Assembly (NCBI RefSeq): GCF_045679555.1
Contig: NC_092092.1
Location: 20,816,469 to 20,880,468 of the forward strand
Direction: 5' to 3'
Length of the DNA: 64,000 nucleotides
Source of the DNA: Salvelinus alpinus
Lineage: Eukaryota; Chordata; Actinopteri; Salmoniformes; Salmonidae
Under the pieces are notes generated by a model. It searched no databases. It was not told the DNA's origin and worked only from the letters and a program-made list of their open reading frames with translations. This document shows, one piece after another, positions 44,985-58,279 of this stretch. The translations under genes were made by a program, and so were the position numbers. Positions within the stretch are counted from its first letter, which is position 1, and each line of letters opens with the position of its first letter.

Positions 44985-45550
44985 AGAATGACAGCCTCTC
45001 TTTATTTTTTTCCACCTTTAAATCAGCGGCATGTCAAATTCTGCATAATGCTGTGATCTGTTCTCACCAACAGTCTATGTCTGACTCAAATCAGCAAGAA
45101 CCTTTTCACTTTAATCTGTTTATGACTAGGCTATTGAAGAAGAGTGTTGCTTTTTTGTTGTTGACAAACCTACAGAGGGAGAAGGTTTATTTTATGATTT
45201 TCAAACTCATGGTGGAGACTGCATCTTATGAACCAATGATAGCAAAATTACAGAAGAGGAAAGGGAAATTTAGTAAGATATGGGAACACTTTTTGAATTA
45301 TATAAGGGACGTGCGGGTGAGAAGCTAGGGCATATATTAGAACAAATATATATCTAATAGGCATTTTTTTAGGCATTTTTTTGTGTAATTATTTTTAAAA
45401 ATATATATTTTCTGTTTAATATTCCAACCACTGATATATGTTAGAAAGGTTCTGTCTTGTTTGCTGTCTTGTTGAGTGTTATGTTTTTGTTCTTATTAGT
45501 GTTATGTAATGTCATGTTGATAAATTAATAAAAAACTTTATTGACAAAAA
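44985..45550 (+). mobile_element. Probable L1-like LINE 3' end
   Basis: A short frame (45053-45328) ends with KIWEHFLNYIRD, resembling the W-x-(P/H)-F-x-x-Y-(I/L) C-terminus of L1-like ORF2 proteins. A T-rich 3' UTR and AATAAAAAAC near 45526 follow. It directly borders the 22-bp array. Confidence 0.45.
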
Positions 45551-45586
45551 ATATGTATAGAGAGAGCAGCACAGCGATATGATATG

Positions 45587-48500
45587 TCCTATCCAAGGTG
45601 CTGTATATCCCTATCCAAGGTGCTGTATATCCCTATCCAAGGTGCTGTATATCCCTATCCAAGGTGCTGTATATCCCTATCCAAGGTGCTGTATATCCCT
45701 ATCCAAGGTGCTGTATATCCCTATCCAAGGTGCTGTATATCCCTATCCAAGGTGCTGTATATCCCTACCCAAGGTGCTGTATATCCCTACCCAAGGTGCT
45801 GTATATCCCTATCCAAGGTGCTGTATATCCCTATCCAAGGTGCTGTATATCCCTATCCAAGGTGCTGTATATCCCTATCCAAGGTGCTGTATATCCCTAT
45901 CCAAGGTGCTGTATATCCCTATCCAAGGTGCTGTATATCCCTATCCAAGGTGCTGTATATCCCTATCCAAGGTGCTGTATATCCCTATCCAAGGTGCTGT
46001 ATATCCCTATCCAAGGTGCTGTATATCCCTATCCAAGGTGCTGTATATCCCTATCCAAGGTGCTGTATATCCCTATCCAAGGTGCTGTATATCCCTATCC
46101 AAGGTGCTGTATATCCCTATCCAAGGTGCTGTATATCCCTATCCAAGGTGCTGTATATCCCTATCCAAGGTGCTGTATATCCCTATCCAAGGTGCTGTAT
46201 ATCCCTATCCAAGGTGCTGTATATCCCTACCCAAGGTGCTGTATATCCCTATCCAAGGTGCTGTATATCCCTACCCAAGGTGCTGTATATCCCTATCCAA
46301 GGTGCTGTATATCCCTATCCAAGGTGCTGTATATCCCTACCCAAGGTGCTGTATATCCCTATCCAAGGTGCTGTATATCCCTATCCAAGGTGCTGTATAT
46401 CCCTATCCAAGGTGCTGTATATCCCTATCCAAGGTGCTGTATATCCCTATCCAAGGTGCTGTATATCCCTATCCAAGGTGCTGTATATCCCTATCCAAGG
46501 TGCTGTATATCCCTATCCAAGGTGCTGTATATCCCTATCCAAGGTGCTGTATATCCCTATCCAAGGTGCTGTATATCCCTACCCAAGGTGCTGTATATCC
46601 CTATCCAAGGTGCTGTATATCCCTATCCAAGGTGCTGTATATCCCTATCCAAGGTGCTGTATATCCCTATCCAAGGTGCTGTATATCCCTATCCAAGGTG
46701 CTGTATATCCCTATCCAAGGTGCTGTATATCCCTATCCAAGGTGCTGTATATCCCTATCCAAGGTGCTGTATATCCCTATCCAAGGTGCTGTATATCCCT
46801 ATCCAAGGTGCTGTATATCCCTATCCAAGGTGCTGTATATCCCTATCCAAGGTGCTGTATATCCCTATCCAAGGTGCTGTATATCCCTATCCAAGGTGCT
46901 GTATATCCCTATCCAAGGTGCTGTATATCCCTATCCAAGGTGCTGTATATCCCTACCCAAGGTGCTGTATATCCCTATCCAAGGTGCTGTATATCCCTAC
47001 CCAAGGTGCTGTATATCCCTATCCAAGGTGCTGTATATCCCTATCCAAGGTGCTGTATATCCCTACCCAAGGTGCTGTATATCCCTATCCAAGGTGCTGT
47101 ATATCCCTATCCAAGGTGCTGTATATCCCTATCCAAGGTGCTGTATATCCCTATCCAAGGTGCTGTATATCCCTATCCAAGGTGCTGTATATCCCTATCC
47201 AAGGTGCTGTATATCCCTATCCAAGGTGCTGTATATCCCTACCCAAGGTGCTGTATATCCCTATCCAAGGTGCTGTATATCCCTATCCAAGGTGCTGTAT
47301 ATCCCTATCCAAGGTGCTGTATATCCCTATCCAAGGTGCTGTATATCCCTATCCAAGGTGCTGTATATCCCTATCCAAGGTGCTGTATATCCCTATCCAA
47401 GGTGCTGTATATCCCTATCCAAGGTGCTGTATATCCCTATCCAAGGTGCTGTATATCCCTATCCAAGGTGCTGTATATCCCTATCCAAGGTGCTGTATAT
47501 CCCTATCCAAGGTGCTGTATATCCCTATCCAAGGTGCTGTATATCCCTATCCAAGGTGCTGTATATCCCTATCCAAGGTGCTGTATATCCCTATCCAAGG
47601 TGCTGTATATCCCTATCCAAGGTGCTGTATATCCCTATCCAAGGTGCTGTATATCCCTATCCAAGGTGCTGTATATCCCTACCCAAGGTGCTGTATATCC
47701 CTATCCAAGGTGCTGTATATCCCTATCCAATGTGCTGTATATCCCTATCCAAGGTGCTGTATATCCCTACCCAAGGTGCTGTATATCCCTACCCAAGGTG
47801 CTGTATATCCCTATCCAAGGTGCTGTATATCCCTATCCAAGGTGCTGTATATCCCTATCCAAGGTGCTGTATATCCCTATCCAAGGTGCTGTATATCCCT
47901 ATCCAAGGTGCTGTATATCCCTACCCAAGGTGCTGTATATCCCTACCCAAGGTGCTGTATATCCCTACCCAAGGTGCTGTATATCCCTATCCAAGGTGCT
48001 GTATATCCCTATCCAAGGTGCTGTATATCCCTATCCAAGGTGCTGTATATCCCTACCCAAGGTGCTGTATATCCCTACCCAAGGTGCTGTATATCCCTAT
48101 CCAAGGTGCTGTATATCCCTATCCAAGGTGCTGTATATCCCTATCCAAGGTGCTGTATATCCCTATCCAAGGTGCTGTATATCCCTATCCAAGGTGCTGT
48201 ATATCCCTATCCAAGGTGCTGTATATCCCTATCCAAGGTGCTGTATATCCCTATCCAAGGTGCTGTATATCCCTATCCAAGGTGCTGTATATCCCTATCC
48301 AAGGTGCTGTATATCCCTATCCAAGGTGCTGTATATCCCTACCCAAGGTGCTGTATATCCCTACCCAAGGTGCTGTATATCCCTACCCAAGGTGCTGTAT
48401 ATCCCTATCCAAGGTGCTGTATATCCCTATCCAAGGTGCTGTATATCCCTACCCAAGGTGCTGTATATCCCTATCCAAGGTGCTGTATATCCCTATCCAA

Positions 48501-51500
48501 GGTGCTGTATATCCCTATCCAAGGTGCTGTATATCCCTACCCAAGGTGCTGTATATCCCTATCCAAGGTGCTGTATATCCCTATCCAAGGTGCTGTATAT
48601 CCCTATCCAAGGTGCTGTATATCCCTATCCAAGGTGCTGTATATCCCTACCCAAGGTGCTGTATATCCCTATCCAAGGTGCTGTATATCCCTATCCAAGG
48701 TGCTGTATATCCCTATCCAAGGTGCTGTATATCCCTATCCAAGGTGCTGTATATCCCTATCCAAGGTGCTGTATATCCCTACCCAAGGTGCTGTATATCC
48801 CTATCCAAGGTGCTGTATATCCCTATCCAAGGTGCTGTATATCCCTATCCAAGGTGCTGTATATCCCTATCCAAGGTGCTGTATATCCCTATCCAAGGTG
48901 CTGTATATCCCTACCCAAGGTGCTGTATATCCCTATCCAAGGTGCTGTATATTCCTATCCAAGGTGCTGTATATCCCTATCCAAGGTGCTGTATATCCCT
49001 ACCCAAGGTGCTGTATATCCCTATCCAAGGTGCTGTATATCCCTATCCAAGGTGCTGTATATCCCTATCCAAGGTGCTGTATATCCCTATCCAAGGTGCT
49101 GTATATCCCTATCCAAGGTGCTGTATATCCCTATCCAAGGTGCTGTATATCCCTATCCAAGGTGCTGTATATCCCTATCCAAGGTGCTGTATATCCCTAT
49201 CCAAGGTGCTGTATATCCCTATCCAAGGTGCTGTATATCCCTATCCAAGGTGCTGTATATCCCTATCCAAGGTGCTGTATATCCCTATCCAAGGTGCTGT
49301 ATATCCCTATCCAAGGTGCTGTATATCCCTATCCAAGGTGCTGTATATCCCTATCCAAGGTGCTGTATATCCCTATCCAAGGTGCTGTATATCCCTATCC
49401 AAGGTGCTGTATATCCCTATCCAAGGTGCTGTATATCCCTATCCAAGGTGCTGTATATCCCTATCCAAGGTGCTGTATATCCCTACCCAAGGTGCTGTAT
49501 ATCCCTATCCAAGGTGCTGTATATCCCTACCCAAGGTGCTGTATATCCCTATCCAAGGTGCTGTATATCCCTATCCAAGGTGCTGTATATCCCTATCCAA
49601 GGTGCTGTATATCCCTACCCAAGGTGCTGTATATCCCTATCCAAGGTGCTGTATATCCCTATCCAAGGTGCTGTATATCCCTATCCAAGGTGCTGTATAT
49701 CCCTACCCAAGGTGCTGTATATCCCTATCCAAGGTGCTGTATATCCCTACCCAAGGTGCTGTATATCCCTATCCAAGGTGCTGTATATCCCTACCCAAGG
49801 TGCTGTATATCCCTATCCAAGGTGCTGTATATCCCTATCCAAGGTGCTGTATATCCCTATCCAAGGTGCTGTATATCCCTATCCAAGGTGCTGTATATCC
49901 CTATCCAAGGTGCTGTATATCCCTATCCAAGGTGCTGTATATCCCTATCCAAGGTGCTGTATATCCCTATCCAAGGTGCTGTATATCCCTATCCAAGGTG
50001 CTGTATATCCCTATCCAAGGTGCTGTATATCCCTACCCAAGGTGCTGTATATCCCTATCCAAGGTGCTGTATATCCCTATCCAAGGTGCTGTATATCCCT
50101 ATCCAAGGTGCTGTATATCCCTATCCAAGGTGCTGTATATCCCTACCCAAGGTGCTGTATATCCCTATCCAAGGTGCTGTATATCCCTATCCAAGGTGCT
50201 GTATATCCCTATCCAAGGTGCTGTATATCCCTATCCAAGGTGCTGTATATCCCTATCCAAGGTGCTGTATATCCCTATCCAAGGTGCTGTATATCCCTAT
50301 CCAAGGTGCTGTATATCCCTATCCAAGGTGCTGTATATCCCTATCCAAGGTGCTGTATATCCCTATCCAAGGTGCTGTATATCCCTATCCAAGGTGCTGT
50401 ATATCCCTATCCAAGGTGCTGTATATCCCTATCCAAGGTGCTGTATATCCCTATCCAAGGTGCTGTATATCCCTATCCAAGGTGCTGTATATCCCTATCC
50501 AAGGTGCTGTATATCCCTATCCAAGGTGCTGTATATCCCTATCCAAGGTGCTGTATATCCCTATCCAAGGTGCTGTATATCCCTATCCAAGGTGCTGTAT
50601 ATCCCTATCCAAGGTGCTGTATATCCCTACCCAAGGTGCTGTATATCCCTATCCAAGGTGCTGTATATCCCTATCCAAGGTGCTGTATATCCCTACCCAA
50701 GGTGCTGTATATCCCTATCCAAGGTGCTGTATATCCCTACCCAAGGTGCTGTATATCCCTATCCAAGGTGCTGTATATCCCTATCCAAGGTGCTGTATAT
50801 CCCTACCCAAGGTGCTGTATATCCCTATCCAAGGTGCTGTATATCCCTATCCAAGGTGCTGTATATCCCTATCCAAGGTGCTGTATATCCCTATCCAAGG
50901 TGCTGTATATCCCTATCCAAGGTGCTGTATATCCCTATCCAAGGTGCTGTATATCCCTATCCAAGGTGCTGTATATCCCTATCCAAGGTGCTGTATATCC
51001 CTATCCAAGGTGCTGTATATCCCTATCCAAGGTGCTGTATATCCCTATCCAAGGTGCTGTATATCCCTATCCAAGGTGCTGTATATCCCTATCCAAGGTG
51101 CTGTATATCCCTATCCAAGGTGCTGTATATCCCTACCCAAGGTGCTGTATATCCCTATCCAAGGTGCTGTATATCCCTACCCAAGGTGCTGTATATCCCT
51201 ATCCAAGGTGCTGTAATTCCCTACCCAAGGTGCTGTATATCCCTATCCAAGGTGCTGTATATCCCTACCCAAGGTGCTGTATATCCCTATCCAAGGTGCT
51301 GTATATCCCTACCCAAGGTGCTGTATATCCCTATCCAAGGTGCTGTATATCCCTACCCAAGGTGCTGTATATCCCTATCCAAGGTGCTGTAATTCCCTAC
51401 CCAAGGTGCTGTATATCCCTATCCAAGGTGCTGTATATCCCTACCCAAGGTGCTGTATATCCCTATCCAAGGTGCTGTATATCCCTATCCAAGGTGCTGT

Positions 51501-53937
51501 ATATCCCTATCCAAGGTGCTGTATATCCCTATCCAAGGTGCTGTATATCCCTACCCAAGGTGCTGTATATCCCTATCCAAGGTGCTGTATATCCCTATCC
51601 AAGGTGCTGTATATCCCTATCCAAGGTGCTGTATATCCCTATCCAAGGTGCTGTATATCCCTACCCAAGGTGCTGTATATCCCTATCCAAGGTGCTGTAT
51701 ATCCCTATCCAAGGTGCTGTATATCCCTACCCAAGGTGCTGTATATCCCTATCCAAGGTGCTGTATATCCCTACCCAAGGTGCTGTATATCCCTATCCAA
51801 GGTGCTGTATATCCCTATCCAAGGTGCTGTATATCCCTACCCAAGGTGCTGTATATCCCTATCCAAGGTGCTGTATATCCCTATCCAAGGTGCTGTATAT
51901 CCCTATCCAAGGTGCTGTATATCCCTATCCAAGGTGCTGTATATCCCTATCCAAGGTGCTGTATATCCCTATCCAAGGTGCTGTATATCCCTATCCAAGG
52001 TGCTGTATATCCCTATCCAAGGTGCTGTATATCCCTATCCAAGGTGCTGTATATCCCTATCCAAGGTGCTGTATATCCCTATCCAAGGTGCTGTATATCC
52101 CTATCCAAGGTGCTGTATATCCCTATCCAAGGTGCTGTATATCCCTATCCAAGGTGCTGTATATCCCTATCCAAGGTGCTGTATATCCCTATCCAAGGTG
52201 CTGTATATCCCTATCCAAGGTGCTGTATATCCCTATCCAAGGTGCTGTATATCCCTATCCAAGGTGCTGTATATCCCTATCCAAGGTGCTGTATATCCCT
52301 ATCCAAGGTGCTGTATATCCCTATCCAAGGTGCTGTATATCCCTATCCAAGGTGCTGTATATCCCTATCCAAGGTGCTGTATATCCCTACCCAAGGTGCT
52401 GTATATCCCTACCCAAGGTGCTGTATATCCCTACCCAAGGTGCTGTATATCCCTATCCAAGGTGCTGTATATCCCTACCCAAGGTGCTGTATATCCCTAC
52501 CCAAGGTGCTGTATATCCCTACCCAAGGTGCTGTATATCCCTACCCAAGGTGCTGTATATCCCTACCCAAGGTGCTGTATATCCCTACCCAAGGTGCTGT
52601 ATATCCCTATCCAAGGTGCTGTATATCCCTATCCAAGGTGCTGTATATCCCTATCCAAGGTGCTGTATATCCCTATCCAAGGTGCTGTATATCCCTATCC
52701 AAGGTGCTGTATATCCCTATCCAAGGTGCTGTATATCCCTATCCAAGGTGCTGTATATCCCTATCCAAGGTGCTGTATATCCCTATCCAAGGTGCTGTAT
52801 ATCCCTATCCAAGGTGCTGTATATCCCTATCCAAGGTGCTGTATATCCCTATCCAAGGTGCTGTATATCCCTATCCAAGGTGCTGTATATCCCTATCCAA
52901 GGTGCTGTATATCCCTATCCAAGGTGCTGTATATCCCTATCCAAGGTGCTGTATATCCCTATCCAAGGTGCTGTATATCCCTATCCAAGGTGCTGTATAT
53001 CCCTACCCAAGGTGCTGTATATCCCTACCCAAGGTGCTGTATATCCCTACCCAAGGTGCTGTATATCCCTACCCAAGGTGCTGTATATCCCTACCCAAGG
53101 TGCTGTATATCCCTATCCAAGGTGCTGTATATCCCTATCCAAGGTGCTGTATATCCCTATCCAAGGTGCTGTATATCCCTATCCAAGGTGCTGTATATCC
53201 CTATCCAAGGTGCTGTATATCCCTATCCAAGGTGCTGTATATCCCTATCCAAGGTGCTGTATATCCCTATCCAAGGTGCTGTATATCCCTATCCAAGGTG
53301 CTGTATATCCCTACCCAAGGTGCTGTATATCCCTATCCAAGGTGCTGTATATCCCTATCCAAGGTGCTGTATATCCCTATCCAAGGTGCTGTATATCCCT
53401 ATCCAAGGTGCTGTATATCCCTATCCAAGGTGCTGTATATCCCTATCCAAGGTGCTGTATATCCCTACCCAAGGTGCTGTATATCCCTATCCAAGGTGCT
53501 GTATATCCCTACCCAAGGTGCTGTATATCCCTATCCAAGGTGCTGTATATCCCTACCCAAGGTGCTGTATATCCCTATCCAAGGTGCTGTATATCCCTAT
53601 CCAAGGTGCTGTATATCCCTATCCAAGGTGCTGTATATCCCTATCCAAGGTGCTGTATATCCCTATCCAAGGTGCTGTATATCCCTATCCAAGGTGCTGT
53701 ATATCCCTATCCAAGGTGCTGTATATCCCTATCCAAGGTGCTGTATATCCCTATCCAAGGTGCTGTATATCCCTATCCAAGGTGCTGTATATCCCTATCC
53801 AAGGTGCTGTATATCCCTATCCAAGGTGCTGTATATCCCTATCCAAGGTGCTGTATATCCCTATCCAAGGTGCTGTATATCCCTATCCAAGGTGCTGTAT
53901 ATCCCTATCCAAGGTGCTGTATATCCCTATCCAAGGG
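45587..53937 (+). repeat. 22-bp minisatellite, 380 units, in perfect register
   Basis: The unit is CCCTATCCAAGG followed by TGCTGTATAT. A T/C variable base falls at every 22nd position from 45592 to 53930, 380 positions, with no insertion or deletion in 8.35 kb. About 70 units have C there; the rest have T. Other changes are very few: G to T at 47731, C to T at 48953, and TA to AT at 51216-51217 and 51392-51393. Because 22 is one more than a multiple of three, and the unit has no stop in plus frames, all three plus frames stay open (one from an ATG at 45584 to 53965, 2793 codons) with a 22-residue period. The minus strand has regular TAG stops. I see no codon bias, splice structure or promoter that would make this a gene. 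Confidence 0.98.
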
Positions 53938-55088
53938 CCTTCTTCTATGTGATCTTCTTTCTTGAAAAATAATGATATTAAAAAGCAACCTCTGCAGCTC
54001 CCCCTAAAAAAACGAACATCAACAGCCCCAGAACAAACTACAAATCCTTTACTCTAGGAGTAAAGATACATCTTATTTTTGTCCAGGGGTGGAGGCTGCA
54101 ACTGTTTATGGATGGAAACTGCAGACAGTTTAACATGTGTCTGAAAATGTGTGAAATAGAAGATTTTAGGAGCGATATCTGCTCTATCCCACACTCTTCA
54201 CTCCTAACATCGTAACACAAAATTTAGAGAGAAAACCCAGGAGAGGCAACCTTTTTATCTATCTATAAACACATCCTGAAAATGATTCCTGCCTGACACA
54301 TTATTTGAAGGAATTTGTTTATTTTTCATCTGTACTGTAAAGGATATCCTGTCTCCTTGAGTTGTATTTATGTTTCTATATTGACAGAATATAATCACTT
54401 GCTGTCTATTTTTTGTTTCTTTCTGAAATTCGAATCGATTGGATGGGTACTTCTCTTCAAGACCATGAGATTTTTTTCTTCTTCGAATTAACTGCTTTCT
54501 CTCGCTCTTATATCCTTCGATATTTTGTTTGCTACTCTCTGACAAACAGAGGCCTGAACACTCTTTGCAGGACCCTTTCCTGGGGGATTTTTCGGACCTT
54601 TTCTGTTGTCCACACGGGTTAGTCTTATCTTTTATTGTTAGTTGTGTGTAACTAACGAGGAGTTTATATGATGGCATACATCAATGTGGAAACAATGAAA
54701 AGAATTTGAAGGATCTGAATGGCTACATATTAATTATTGGCAATAATCCACTGCAGCTATCATGAGAAAGAGGGGTTTTGTTTACAGTGAGATAGAAACT
54801 GCCCTGGGATCTGGCTATCAGAATAACATTCTGCCCTGGGATTAGAGTCTAACACAAACAAACTGCCTTTGGATCAGACCGTCAGACCATCAGGCAACTG
54901 CCCTGGGATTAGGCAGAGTCCCACAGGAAAGTCAGGGGTCAACACATGATAAGATTGAAAACAGATCCTTTACAATCCTCTTTTTGATTTAGCCAGTGTT
55001 CTGAATAAGACTGAACATACAGTACAAGCTGGCTGTTCAGTCACAGTCATAATTCAGCTATTTTGTCCACTTCACTTTCAGTGGTACT
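53938..55088. other. Intergenic, no gene seen
   Basis: The phrase CTGCCCTGGGAT recurs at about 54800, 54833 and 54900, a weak irregular repeat. Nothing coding recognised. Confidence 0.4.
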
Positions 55089-55221
55089 GTAAGGCTCAAT
55101 TGGGAGAGCATGGTGCTTGCAATGTCAGGGTTATGGGTTCAATTCCGCAGGGACCCATATGTTAAATGTTTGTACACATGACTGTTAATTGCTTTGCATA
55201 AAAGTGTCTGCTAAATGGCAT
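55089..55221 (+). mobile_element. tRNA-derived SINE
   Basis: A-box-like GGCTCAATTGGGAGAGCATG, B-box-like GGGTTCAATTCC, tail GTGTCTGCTAAATGGCA. Same family as 43651. Confidence 0.8.
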
Positions 55222-55731
55222 GGATTATATTAGTGAACAAATAGTCCAGAACAGGAGAGGAGTGATAGGAAATAGAGAGGAGCGTTGGAATATGAGGAGC
55301 AGGTCGATTCTCCTCAGCCTTGTGCCTTCCCTGTGTTCTAGCAGTGCAGAGGGACTTGTGACATCACAGGGGTTAACAACCTTCATGTTTTTGCTCCCAC
55401 CATGTCATCCATGCCCCTTAACGACATTGTTCAATCCATATTGGATTACTGCCGCTAGGCTTGCATAGAATCAACTGCAGTGATGGAACATTATCCCCCC
55501 CATTAGAGACGGGACTGGCATTGCGTTGGCCACATTAGCTGGGACATTGAACACTCTTTCCCAGGACAGTGTGCCCTCTGATGGGTTGGGAGGAATCATT
55601 ATGCCTGCCGCTCCACTGCCCTCCCCAACAGGATCAGCGGCTGGGCAGCGACATGGCACCCTGTTGGGCTAGCACCACAGTGGAACTCACACCGTCAAGA
55701 GTTAATTGGACAGGGTTCAGGAGTGTCTATA
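55222..55731. other. Intergenic, no gene seen
   Basis: Nothing recognised. Confidence 0.35.
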
Positions 55732-58277
55732 CACCATAAATACAAAAGTATGTGGACACCCCTTCAAATTAGTGGAACCGGCTATTTCAGCCACACCCAT
55801 TGCTGACAGGTGTATAAAATCGAGCACACAGCCATGCAATCTCAATAGACAAACATTGGCAGTAGAATGGCCTTACTAAAGAGCTCATTAACTTTCAACG
55901 TGGCACCGTCATAGGATGCCACCTTTCCAACAAGTCAGTTTGTCAAATTTCTGCCCTGCTATAGCTGCTCCGGTCAACTGTAAGTGCCGTTATTGTGAAG
56001 TGGAAACGTCTAGGAGCAACAATGGCTCAGCCACAAAGTGATAGGCCACACAAGCTCACAGAATGAGTGCTTTAGTGCGTAGCCCTTAAAAGTCGTCTGT
56101 CCTCAGTCGCAACACTCACTACCAAGTTCCAAACTACCACGGGAAGCAACATCAGCACAAGGACGGTTCGTCGGGAGCTTCATGAAATAGGTTTCCATGG
56201 CTGAGCAGCAGCACACAAGGCTAAGACCACCATGCACAATGCCAAGCGTCGGCTGGAGTGGTGTAAAGCTAGCCGCCATTGGACTCTGGAGCAGTGGAAA
56301 CACGTTCTCTGGAGTGATGAATCATGCTTCACCATCTGGCAGTCCGACAGACGAATCTGGGTTTGAAGGATGCCAGGAGAACACATAATGCCAACTGTAA
56401 AGTTTGGTGGGGGAGCAATAATGGTTTGGGGCTGTTTTTCATGGTTCGGGCTAGATCCCTTAGTTCCAGTGAAGGGAAATCAATGATACAAGGACATGCT
56501 AGACCAGTGGTTCCCAAACTTTTTATTGTCCCGTACCCTTTTAAACATTCAACCTCCAGCTGCGTACCCCCTCTAGCACCAGGATCAGCACACTCTCAAA
56601 TATAGTTTTTTGCCATCATTGTAAGCCTGCCACACACACACTATACGATACATTTATTAAACATAAGAATGAGTGAGTTTTTGTCACAACCTGGCTCATC
56701 GGAAGTGACAAAGAGCTCTTATAGGACCAGGGCACAAATAATAATCAATTATTTTGCTCTTTATTTAGCCATCTTACATATAAAACCTTATTTGTTCATC
56801 GAAAATTGTGAATAACTCCCCACAGGTTAATGAGAAGGGTGTGCTTGAAAGGATGCACATAACTCTGCAATGTTGGGTTGTATTGTCACTGAAATGGTGT
56901 TGTTTGATGATGGAATTGTCTGTATAGTTTTTTGGGCCTTTTCCCCCAGAATTGTCCCAGCCATATCAGCGTCAGCAGGAAGAATTAGGTCCACCACAAT
57001 AGTATGGGGCTTGCCTGTCCTAGCCACTCGGTAGCTCACCATATAAGACGCCTCTAGCCCCTTCTTATTAATGGCATCTGTTGCTTTTATACATGTCTTA
57101 CTACTCGAAAGTTGTCTTAATTCTCGCTCTAAAAACTCCTGTGGCTTATTTTTCAAATGGGCATGTTTTGTTTCTAAATGTCTGGGTAAGAGTGAAGGTT
57201 TCATCGAGTTGTGAGATAGTACTTTTTGCACATACTGTATAACACCGTGGCTGAGGAAAGGCACTACTCCCAATATAAGTGAACCCCAAATCAATGTAGT
57301 TCTCATCATATTTGCACCTCTTCGATGGTCCAACGTCCCTGTCTGTTGTTCGGTGCTTCCCGGGTAAGGGGGCATCAAATTTAAAACTGTCAGTGTTTTT
57401 GCTAGCTGGGCTAACAACAAATGTAGAATTACTAATGCTAGCATTGGATGTGCTCGTGGAAGCAGAACAACTTGTGTCTTCAACAGGTGCAGGTGTAGTA
57501 CTGCTGGTAGTAACCATTAATCAATTTTCGAGCAAACGGAATGAGCAGAAGCTACGTTTGGCTACATACGGACTGTGAGTGGAATTCCCGCGAGAGAGCA
57601 ACGGTTAATGCGATTGGATGTTAATTATTTGACTAGGCTACATGTATTTGACATTGGGTTGTTATTTCGCTGAACACTAGATGGTTTAATTTCATTTTTG
57701 GCAGTGAAACAAGGCTACTCAGGCGAGAAAAAAACTCACCCAAATGTATAGCGCCGTTGGAAAATCTAAATGGACTGTTTGAAAATGTGATTTTTTTGGG
57801 GGGGAATACCTATTTCAAATGTGAATCACATTTTCATTTAGCGTACCCCCGACGGTATTGGGCCTACCCCTGGGGGTACCCCAGTTTGGGAATACCTGCT
57901 CTACAGCATTCTAGACAATTCTGTGCTTCCAACTCTGTGGCAACAGTTTGGGGAAGGACCTTTCCTGTTTCAGCATGACACTGCCCCCGTGCACAAGTGA
58001 GGTCCATACAGAAATGGTTTGTCAAGATCGGTGTGGAAGAACTTGACTGGCCTGCACAGAGCCCTGACCTCAACCCCATTGAACATCTTTGGGATGATTT
58101 TGAACGCCGACTGCGAGCCAGGCCTAATCGCCCAACATCAGTGCCCAACCTCACTAAAGCTCTTTTGGCTGAATGGAATTAAGTTCCCGCAGCAATGTTC
58201 CAACATCTAGTGGAAAGCCTTCCCAGAAGAGTGGAGGCTGTTATAGCAGGTGCCCACATACTTTTGGTCATGTAGCA
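55732..58277 (+). mobile_element. Tc1-like transposon copy 2, carrying a hAT
   Basis: Same family as 31860-34284. Left end reads CACCATAAATACAAAAGTAT after TA (55730-55731), and the right end mirrors it (CACATACTTTTGGTCATGTA) before TA at 58278-58279. The transposase is read from about 55867, split by a hAT at 56515-57898, and closes with [14 protein letters not shown] near 58064. Numerous stops; the N-terminal part is preserved here, unlike copy 1. Confidence 0.9.
56515..57898 (-). mobile_element. hAT-family transposon copy 2, deleted
   Basis: Same element as 32221-33842, with left end CAGTGGTTCCCAAACT. It keeps the N-terminal part of the transposase instead: frames 57517-57146 (MVTTSSTTPAPVED, then YIDLGFTYIGS) and 57483-56827 (SMKPSLLPRHLETKHAHLKN, the second half of a BED-type zinc finger) are joined by a frameshift near 57220. 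The catalytic half is deleted. The right flank starts CTCTACAG like copy 1, but the left flank (TGCTAGAC) does not match it. Confidence 0.85.
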
Positions 58278-58279
58278 TA

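Noticed and set aside
45579..53972. Giant open frames of 840 to 2793 codons
   Set aside because: They follow from a stop-free 22-bp unit repeated in register; all three plus frames are open alike and the protein is pure repeat, so no frame is singled out as coding.
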